Shown piece after piece: positions 55,401 to 64,000 of a stretch of DNA of 64,000 nt (the first letter of the stretch is position 1; each line of letters begins with the position of its first letter). A program made the translations under genes and the position numbers. The notes below the pieces were generated by a model that was not told the DNA's origin, searched no databases, and worked only from the letters and a program-made list of their open reading frames with translations. The stretch spans positions 717,822-781,821 of the forward strand of contig VYZI01000242.1 of the NCBI GenBank assembly GCA_013397695.1, given 5' to 3'. Origin of the DNA: Centropus unirufus (Eukaryota; Chordata; Aves; Cuculiformes; Centropidae).

Positions 55401-58400
55401 AGGGAAAGGTGTTGCAGTTCTCTGTCAGTTCCTCTTTGCTCCTTGGAGCATTTTTACTTTCTTGTCTTGGAGCTCCCAGGATTTCGCCTTATTCCTAGGC
55501 ATTAGATCTTGGCTCAGTCTCTTGTCTGTGGTGAATTAGTCATGTGGCTTTGGTTGGCCTTGCTAGTAGTTCTCAAGTGCTGCATTATGTATCTGTAGAT
55601 TTTGCTTATCATATAGCTGCTGTTAAATCATTTATTGTATTCTCTGCTTTGGTTTCAAACTCTCTGCCAACCCTTCGAAGTAGTACTGAATGCAAAGGCT
55701 CTCCAGGCTTCTTTGGCTCTTAATTACCCCTCTAGGTTATTAGGAGGATGATCTTCACTTGTCTGTCCTTAGGCTCCTGAACTATCTTGGAGCTGCTTGA
55801 AACAGCTGCCACCATCATCAAACATTTCCCATAAGTCCTCGGAGCAGTCCACAGAGTGAAAGATATTTTATTCCATTCCTTAATCCCAGACCTTACTTAT
55901 TACTGCTGTCCAACAAGTGCCGGTTGACAAAATCCAGCTTCTGGCTATCTTCAGCAAGAGTTGTTTGGTACCGTACTGTGCCAGCCAGTCTCAGGACCTA
56001 GAGCCTGGAAGGGGACTGAAGAGTATCTGACAGCTCCAAGGTCTGTGAACACATAGGCTATCTAAAAGTTCATTTGCCAACTCCTGGGCACTTCCAAATT
56101 GTGCTTCTCCAGATGTGTCCTCAGGGTAGTAAGCCAACTGTAGTTTTCACTTTAAAAATAAACTTTGCAAGACATAACTTTTTAAAGGTTATCTAGCAAT
56201 GGTGAGTTCCTTGGTTCTACTGATAAGTTGCCTGTGCCAAACTAAAACTGTGGTGCTGCGTAAGTTTTGTGGTTGCACCCTTTCGGCATCTCCAAATATC
56301 AGTGAAAGAGGGTCTGCTTCAGAATAGGAAATTATCTGGCGTTCATATTCCGTGAAAGGTGTCTTGGCTACCCTCCACTCGGGAGCTTTTCCATCTCTCG
56401 GAGGTGGAGAAAACCTCCTTGATCTTATTTCACACTAGCGAGACATTTGGCACCATCACTGTCCTATATGACTCATTGTTCACATGACTGCAGGGAAAAC
56501 GGGGCTGTTCTCACAGCTTCTTTGGCACCAGCCCACGCCTTTGGGCTGTATGGATAGAGCCACTCACTTAGAAAAAGATCTTGTCGTTGCCTATCCCAGT
56601 AAAGTTTACTTTTAGGAGACTGGCTGCGAGTATGTCCCCACAAATGGACGTAGCAGCTCAAGTTTTGGTCATCCAGCCTTTGGCGTTCCAGTGCTTTCTC
56701 CAGCATCCCTTTCTGATTGTTTTTCCAGGGACTTCTTTCAGAGAAACCCAAGAAGCGAAGATCTTCCTGGAATTTAGGAGAGAGACTAAGATAGGTTTGA
56801 GGAGTAACTTCTTATCACTGAAGGAAACAAAAGGTTAGGAGTGGAGATCCATTGCAGACAGTACGAATCAGACCATTGGATTAGCATCCCTTGTGACAGT
56901 GATTACATTTCTCAAAGCGTCTCACAAGATGTTTCTGAATTTCAGGTGTCTGCATTGCAAGAATTGATGCTTTTTCACTGACCAAAGGTATTTCCAGATG
57001 CCAAAAGGAGCAGTTGGAGTCTTTTGGCTGCCCCAGGGCTAGTGTATATGTTCCTCTTGCCAGCCAGGTCAGTATGGCTGCTAGCCTGAGTGCTGCACAA
57101 CATGGACTCACACAGGAGGTGCCTGCAGGTCTGGCTCCATGTCCTAAGACATCCCTTTCTGGATGTGACTGTCAGCATGCCTGTGGCAATTCTGAAGTGA
57201 CAGAGGTGACAGATCCTAGGGCACTATGTGAAGGGGTCCCTACCTTTCTGTGAATGTTAAGCATAAGGACCAGGAATGACAACGTGGCATAGAAGTAGAC
57301 AAAAACACAAAAAGCACTTGAAAACCTGAAATTTATTCAAAACCTTAAATTTATTCAGACAGGCACATAAGAATTACATTTGGAAAACTGAAGTTTTCTA
57401 TTCTCATATGCAGCTCATCCTATAAAAATTCAACTGATCAATATCCTTTTAGATTTAAATACTCAGGGCTATTTCAGCTTTTTTTGCTTTTTTCAACCAT
57501 TGTTTTCTACCATTGTTTGTTTTCATTTGAGTTTAATATCACATTAGAGCATTACATTTGGCTACCTTAGCAGCTGCTGGTGACATTTGATACAGCATAA
57601 ATAACAGCTGTGAGTTGTGAAGTCATAATTCTGTCAGGGGATTCTTGCAGTTTTTCAAAATAAAAGAGCGATTCATGAGTGACAAATGTATATGTGTTTG
57701 CCAGAAGCTTATTGCAGGTATTTCTGGGTACCTAGTGATTTTATGGAGCTAAATATCATCTGGTGCAACAATGAACTTGAATGTCTTCTAATGCCCAGAG
57801 CAATTCATACATCTGAGAAGTTGCATCAGCCTTTGTGTGAGAAAAGTGAAATGTCCAAATAAGCTTCACAAGTCTAGGAGGGTGAACAGGCTATTGCTGT
57901 CCCAGGGAAAAATTGGTCAACTCACATGTTCTAAATCAGACCTAAAGGGGCCTACTGATGTAGTAAAGACAAGTAACTGTCAATCGGAGAACTAAACTTT
58001 TGGGATGGGTATGAGCAATACAACAGGTAAACCACAATACCAGACACAAGACATTAAGAAGGAGCTACAGATTTCTCAGCAATTTGCTGCTGCTCATCCC
58101 AAACTCAGACATGGAGACGTATTTGATGTTATGTGCACCCCATGGCAGTGTTACAGGTGCACACGTCTCATCCCCCGCTGCTAAAACACTGGGAGGCGGG
58201 ATGCTCATGGTGCCATGACGGCAGCTCCCAAAGGTGGCAGTGCTCACAGGGGGCAGCTTCTGGCTATGTCACCACATCACCTGACCGCTCCTCCAGCCCT
58301 GCTTCTCGCAGCTGCAAATAACCAGAGTGCTTTTCTGCTTCTTTCCAAGCTGATGCCTTTTTAAAAAAATGTCCTGGTTACTTTTTAATCCTCCTAACGT

Positions 58401-61380
58401 TTGCCTCAGACAAGCTTTGGCACTGCTAAATTCCTCCTAGTGTTACTGTTCTCCTCCCAAAACAGTTATAGCTCTTTTATTCACACACATGTTCACATTC
58501 CTGCCTTATCACTGTTGTTACCCAGGCCCTGTTGGCCACACGGATACCTGCAGACTACCCCGGCGTCAAGGACAGAGGTGAGCCATGTTTCTCAGCCACT
58601 GGGGTAAGACACAGAGTCTCCATTCATCCGTACCTCTCAAGTTTGCATCCCTTCCCAAGTACTGTAAGTTTCAATATTTTTAGCCTACATAAATACACCA
58701 ATCTGAACTTTTGGAGAGGATTGGGCCTCGAAAGTGAAAAAAGCAAAGGTAGACACCTGTGTTGTAGCTGTATCAACCTCACATGTTTGCAAGGTGCCAG
58801 CTCCTCTCCTCCTTGTGCTGACAGTGGTGTTTCCTGTGCTATGAGATACAGCAGTGCATAGGGGTTGTGTATAACAGAAGCATCTAACTTGTTTAAAGTC
58901 TTTACAGATAATTAAGGCATCTTTGCCTCCATTCTTGCAGATATATTCTCTTCTTTTGCCAGATTTTTGTCTGTGTGGAAGTCAGAGGTTTTAAACCTTG
59001 TTATAAGATTTCTTTGGATGTGTTATCCCAGGGATACATAGATCTGTATTTCATATTTTGTTACATTTCTCAGTGCACAATAGTAACATATGCATTAAAA
59101 GAAAGTGCTTAACAGACAGCCTTTCTTAGAGTCAACAGAACAAAAACAAACTCAACTTTGAAACGTACTTTTATTTGATATGTTGTCATTGTAATAAATT
59201 GTCAGATAAATTTTTAAAGGCAAACTGGTAAAAAATGTAGTGTTTACTGAAAAAAAAATCCATAAATAAAAATACATTTACATTGATTTTTGTAATATAG
59301 ATATGTGATAGGGAAGTCCAAAAGATGTGATAAAATTGTGCCCTGTGAATGAACATTCTGGTGTTGCTGAGAAACCTGTTAATGTCTTGTCCTTAAAAAT
59401 AAAAACGTGACCTTTTGAGAAGGCTTTTTTTTTATAGTGCAATTTTCATGTAACCATTTCAATAGATAAATCTAAAATGTTCTAAATTTTACCCGTAAAG
59501 GAATGTAAACAGGACATTGAGTCTATTGTCTCACTAGATGGCGTTATCCTCAAAACAGTGGCAACCAGAGTGCTTTTCTTTTCAGTGAAAGAGACCTACA
59601 AAGAGTAGATTTAGTTTCTTTAGTTTAACTGTATTTCGGTTGGGTTCTGCAGATGTGGCAGATTAAGAAATTTATTTTGCGTCAGTGTTAATTTTTGAAC
59701 TTGTCCAGTCTGTTCATTTTTGCTCTGCTTTTGCTGTGTTTTGCTGTGCATACACTGATCAATATTGCAGAGACTGTGCAAACATAATTCTAAGCTGGCT
59801 TGTTAGCGAAATTAGAAAGGGTGGTTCAAGAACTGAAATACACAAAAGCAATGTGTCCACATGCTTTTTCAAGTCTCTAAGTTATATCCATTTAGAAAAC
59901 AAGACAATGGTACACGAAGAATAACATGGGTTAAGAAATAGGATTCCAGAACTTGATGTTTCAGTAAAGGGAAGAAACACATCAAGAAGATCAGAAAGAA
60001 GAGTGAAAGGAAATGAACGACTGAGACTTGGGTGTTCCTAGGATGGACAAGATAGTAAGCTACTGAAACCAATATGAGTAAGATGGTTGGGTTTAGAAAC
60101 AACATAAAAACAAAACAAGAACAAACTTTTTACCTGAAAAGAAGCATTATGAAACTTAATGAATCATATGGGAGCAGAGTAGTTGCCTGCCTTTAGCACC
60201 ATGTGGTGGCAGCCCAGCCTGATTGAACCTGTTGGATGCCTTAGAGCCAAATCCACTCTTAAGAACATCAACCAGGTGCTCCGACTGGAAAGGAGACTCA
60301 TCAACTCCAAATTAGTTTGCAAGTTAAGGAAGGGTATTCAAGGACTCAGCTTGGGAATCTTTACAATAAGTCTAAGGATTATTTTGTGTGTCGATTTCTT
60401 GACTCTTCTGGATGCAGCTAAATTGTCCCTCCAATGACCCCTGGAACTACAAAGATGATCCTGAGAAACAAGCGTATAACCTTTTTCTAAAGTTAGTTTT
60501 AAAAAATCTTGGAAGATGTCCTAACAAAAAATACCCCAGGCAACTGTGCCGCACAGGTTTTTATCTTCATATTGCCCATAGGCATGTGTTATTGTCAGGA
60601 CAAGCTGTTTAGTTTTCATTTTTCATTTTTAAGGGAAAATACCAAAGCGTGTCTAAACACAGAATTCCAATCCAGCTGTTATTGCATTCATGTTGGTTGT
60701 GGGCCATAAAATATGTTTTTGTTTAAATGTGAAAACAAATATACAGACTCTCCAATCCCCTGTCCACCTTTTGTAACTGGCATGGACACACAGAGATGCT
60801 CACACATATATTTGTGGTGCATAAAACGTGCAATACACTGGAGAAGAAAGGTTACATGGCCCCCTTCCTGTGTGATACAGCTTTAATAAGCCATTTTGGG
60901 ATTCCAGCAATGCCAGAACATATGAAGTGATAAATTCTATTCTAGTTACTGAAACCACAGGGGCCCTGCATCTGGTCTTAACCCCTTAACTAGGTCCAGC
61001 AGCAAGATGACAGAAGGAAGAACGGGCAAGCTTGCCACATACAACTTACACTAACTTAACAGTCAGAACTCTCAGGCAAGCTGTTATTCGTCTTTTCTTT
61101 ATTCCTCTGTTCTCAGCGACAACAAATTCTGTGTAATATCAGTCTTCTGGGATCTGAGCACCACGCCTTCAAGGAAAATACTGAGGAGTATTTCAGAAGC
61201 ATCACTTTCTCTTGAAATCCTTAGAAAGTACAGAAAATTACTTACCATCTGCTTCAAGCAAAACAAATGCAAAGGGGCTAGTTACAGCAGCAGAAAAATT
61301 TCTAGAAGATGAGGGTGAGTATGTTTTGGAAAATGCTAAATAGAAGACAACATACACAAACCGACAATTCACAAAACAGA
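49401..61380. other. AT-rich non-coding DNA on the upstream side of SEC61G
   Basis: No exon was recognised. EGFR, the remembered neighbour on this side in vertebrates, is not detected. Short poly-A runs (for example 53973-53988) and the CTCF-like motif are the only items noted. A degraded CR1-like phrase near 56770-56830 was too weak to call. Confidence 0.6.
59531..59545 (+). promoter_or_regulatory. CTCF-like motif
   Basis: TCACTAGATGGCGTT matches the core CCACNAGRKGGCR consensus except for the first base. CTCF binds such sites and can anchor chromatin loops. Sequence match only. Confidence 0.35.
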
Positions 61381-61389
61381 AAATAAAAA

Positions 61390-62403
61390 AGAGGGGTGAA
61401 ATTTAGGGCTATTGACAGAGGTGATGAAGCAGATTATTGAAAAAAACAAGAGATCTTTCATTTCTTAGCTCAAGGTGAAAATCAGAAAGCAGTTGATATG
61501 CTGTCCAGTGTCATCAAGCTGAATTCACACCTTGACAGCTCACACAGAAACAGAGACAGTGCCTTTGCCTTTTGGCAGCTGCAAGAGCCAATTTTGGCCA
61601 TTAGTGACCGTGAGAGAGCTATTAAACTCACTCTTGGTTCAGCACCGGCGTATATATTCTGAGGAAAAGTCCTCCAGCTTTTGGTGTGTTTAAAAGAGTC
61701 CGCCTGTAACATTACCTTGGCTTGTACATTAGATCCCAAGGCTCAGGCAAAGTTTGAGAGGGAGGGAGAATCCAGTGACGAGCTGGAGAGGGGTGAGAGT
61801 AAGTTGGAGACAACCATCAAAGGGGAGATTGAACCAGAATAGGATGAATGCCCAGAGAAAGGAGATGAGAATTTGATGGTAATCAGCAATATGATGAAAC
61901 AGGCTCATGGAAAGAAAAAGGTGGCTTTTGATGCAGTGGGAATATGTGGATTTCAAAAAGGTGTTCAGCTCTTCACTGATGACATCAAACTTGACCCACA
62001 GCTTAGTACTTTGTGTGTCAGCTGAGCGGGTGTCTTTGTACAGTTGCAAAAGCCAAGTACCACCATCAGATACTGCAACAAAACTATAAAAATAGGCCTG
62101 AATTCTGCACAGTCATACCATTGTGGAGGGAAAGCATTCCAGCTCCGGATCACTGGCCTCAGGTTGTTGAAGACCACGCGCGAAGATCTCCTGCATGAGC
62201 AAGAGAAAGCCCAAAAGAAAGCCCTGAAAGTACAGGAGAGGCCTCAGAAAGCTCCAGAGGGACTTCAGGAGCAGTGTATGGGAAAACAAGGGGAGTTCAA
62301 TGAAAGTCCTCATGCGATGGGAAAGAGCCAAAAAAATACACAACAGTCTCCTGAAGAAGTGGTGCTTCAGAAGAACACTGAACTAGGTCTGCCTGCAAAA
62401 TAG
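61390..62403 (+). pseudogene. Tandem ST13 (Hip)-like TPR pseudogene
   Basis: Hip (ST13) is an Hsc70 co-chaperone with an acidic linker and three TPRs. One reading frame from about 61441 to 62403 encodes two ST13-like modules. Module A (61441-61760) has GENQKAVDMLSSVIKLN, SDRERAIKL and GKVLQLL. Module B (61770-62200) has the acidic linker with GDENLMVISNMMKQA, then QKGVQLFTDDIKLDPQL, AGVFVQLQKP and SAQSYHCGGKAFQL, then a Lys/Glu/Gln-rich tail. Each aligns by eye with the linker and TPRs of ST13. Internal stops are TGA 61660, TAG 61840 and TGA 62023. Both TGAs sit where ST13 has Arg (RGK and KRA), as expected from CGA to TGA decay. Upstream, 61415-61445 continues module A in another frame, implying a frameshift at the A-run 61441-61446. 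No introns are visible. The exact source gene could be another Hip-like TPR protein. Confidence 0.7.
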
Positions 62404-62689
62404 AGAGCTGGAAATAACTAAGAGTGACCTGAAATGACAAGCAGTGTCATCTTTGCAAGGGGGAAGAGGCTGGAAGAAAGAAGCAGAAGAACAGAGTGTC
62501 AGTCCAAAAACTGTTATGGAGGAAGGACTGAGTCCTGGGGAAAGTACAGGCATACCTGAAAGTTTACTGAGACCTCGCATAAAGCCTAGTTAGGACTCCT
62601 CTGAATCGGAGTGGTTCTCTGAGGTGTAATCTGTTACTGATGCAATAACAAACCGAGGCAGAAATGCCTACTGATGGGCTGAGCTCCAT

Positions 62690-63013
62690 TTGGAATCATC
62701 TGCGAGTGCTCTTGCTTGTAAAGTAAAATTTCAAAAGCAGGCACGCAGAATTGATACTACTGTATTGTTAGAGCAAATATTTGAAGCATTTCTTACATCC
62801 TATTTTTTTGACCCATATACAAGCTCACATGGCCCTCTGAAGAGAGCTCTGGTTTTCAAGGTTCAATTCTCATGCAAGTTCAATTTCTTTCTACCTGTGT
62901 ACATATTTGACTCTCTTAATGACTCCTTATCCAGGAGAATGAGGGACTTAGGGGTTAAACAAAGGTGGGAATCACTGATGAAGGGAAAGAGTGGGCATTT
63001 AATGGGGACTTAA
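62690..63013 (+). other. 107-codon open frame after the ST13-like pseudogene, unidentified
   Basis: The frame includes LLEQIFEAFLTSYFFDPYTS and a C-terminal SLSRRMRDLGVKQRW. It reads like globular protein rather than random translation. The same frame is coding-like further upstream from about 62500 with a few stops. It could be more of a composite pseudogene or chance. I recognise no family. The frame differs from that of the ST13-like block. Confidence 0.3.
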
Positions 63014-63019
63014 AAATGG

Positions 63020-64000
63020 CAGAGGGAATTTATAGCCTAGAGACAAAATTAAATGGTGTATTGCTTCTGACCTATGGTAGCTCGATGGGATCACTGTTTG
63101 CATTTGTTGAGGTCTGAAAGGAATCCTTGTCCAGGCCACTCCCTGCTAGGGAGGGGGAACATCCTGATATCAGCAAGTCCCTTTACAAACACTAGCTTTC
63201 AGCTACCTGGGGTGCACCTGTAATGCTGAATGTTTGCCACTCAAACTATAGATTTTACTCTTAAGATGCCTATTGCGTAAGTAGTTGTTGAGGTCGGAAC
63301 CCATTAAGAAAAATAAAAAATCAATTTGAATCTTTAGAGTCAAATAAAATCATGGGACAGTTGTAAAAGGATTAAATTCAAAGTGTTTTGAACTATTTGC
63401 CTTTAATTAAATTTTGAGCTTTTAGTAAAAATGGTTCTTCTTTTCAAGTTTTGCAACTGTGAGTGCTGGCAGCACATAAATCGTTTGCAACGATTTATTT
63501 TGAGGATTACCTTTAATCACTTGATTTGAGAGATTTGAAATATATTATAAACTCCAAGTACTGTAAAATTTGACTGAAGATATTTTGAGGTGCATTATAT
63601 ATACAGCAGCCCAAAGTAAAAACGGGGAAATACTCAGACCCACAAATTGATATGGGAGAGCAGAAGCCCTGGTGTTGTTGCTGCTTTGTTGTGTCAGGTG
63701 GCTTGTTCAAATGATGTTTATTAGCAAGAGGGGGATTTGAAGAGCACAAATCAGTTTAGGGTAAAGGCTAGAGTATAAAAGAAATAACTGTAATGGGGCT
63801 TGACCAATGTTGTTGCCTTTGTGGTCTCATCTTTTCGAAGCAGGAGCTGATCTTTTATAGAGTAGCTTTAGACTCTTCACAATGAGGGAACGCCTGTTCT
63901 AGAATGCCTGCTGTGGTCACAGGAGCTCCTGTTGTGCCGGGATGCCCATGGCAACCAGGAAGAGGGACAGGCATTGGCTGGACTGTTCGTGCAGGGAGTA
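63020..64000. other. Non-coding DNA at window end
   Basis: I see no exon, repeat or regulatory site that can be supported. The last 100 bases become more GC-rich but carry no recognised feature. Confidence 0.6.

Noticed and set aside
56740..56900. Degenerate CR1-like phrase
   Set aside because: A short stretch (GAGGAGTAACTTCTTATCACT) recalls CR1, but the flanks do not follow the consensus.
45251..64000. Search for EGFR first exon or other EGFR coding sequence
   Set aside because: EGFR is the expected upstream neighbour, but no matching exon or second CpG island was seen. It probably lies beyond the window.

Overview
This is a eukaryotic window, almost certainly from a bird. It is AT-rich with low gene density and interrupted coding sequence. 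It carries several CR1-type LINE fragments with the 3' ends typical of avian genomes, plus one LTR-retrovirus remnant. There are no operons, prokaryotic genes, CRISPR arrays or rRNA/tRNA genes. The one gene identified with near certainty is SEC61G, the gamma subunit of the Sec61 translocon. It lies on the minus strand (coding span 40516-42580), with three coding exons that splice to exactly 68 codons and an inferred non-coding first exon near 44076. Its CpG-rich promoter is largely lost in a 591-base assembly gap (44135-44725).

Layout: positions 1 to about 38.8 kb are mostly intergenic or intronic AT-rich DNA. They contain short tandem duplications, a 23-bp palindrome, a 263-codon orphan open frame (minus, 22928-23719), an exon-like segment with a strong TATA-like site nearby (26.5-26.7 kb), and a stop-poor segment at 31.3-31.9 kb. 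At 38845-39215 a plus-strand terminal exon is inferred: 3' splice site, 38 codons, stop, AATAAA. It is convergent with SEC61G. From remembered vertebrate gene order (VSTM2A plus strand, SEC61G minus strand, then EGFR) it could be an alternative last exon of VSTM2A, but the peptide itself is not recognised. Four CR1 fragments lie around or inside SEC61G, one ending about 60 bp from the exon 1 splice donor. Right of the gap there is a long pyrimidine tract and then a reversed CR1 3' end. At 48430-48902 there is a minus-oriented LTR with TATA box, AATAAA and a polypurine tract beside it.

The most unusual locus is at about 61.39-62.40 kb on the plus strand. It is a decayed coding region made of two tandem modules, each resembling the acidic linker plus TPR region of ST13 (Hsc70-interacting protein, Hip). 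They are fused in one reading frame, which is interrupted by three internal stops and a probable upstream frameshift. This fits a duplicated ST13-like pseudogene. A further open frame of unknown identity follows at 62690-63013.

Family and gene-order statements come from memory, because no search could be run. No EGFR exon and no VSTM2A immunoglobulin-domain exon was seen.
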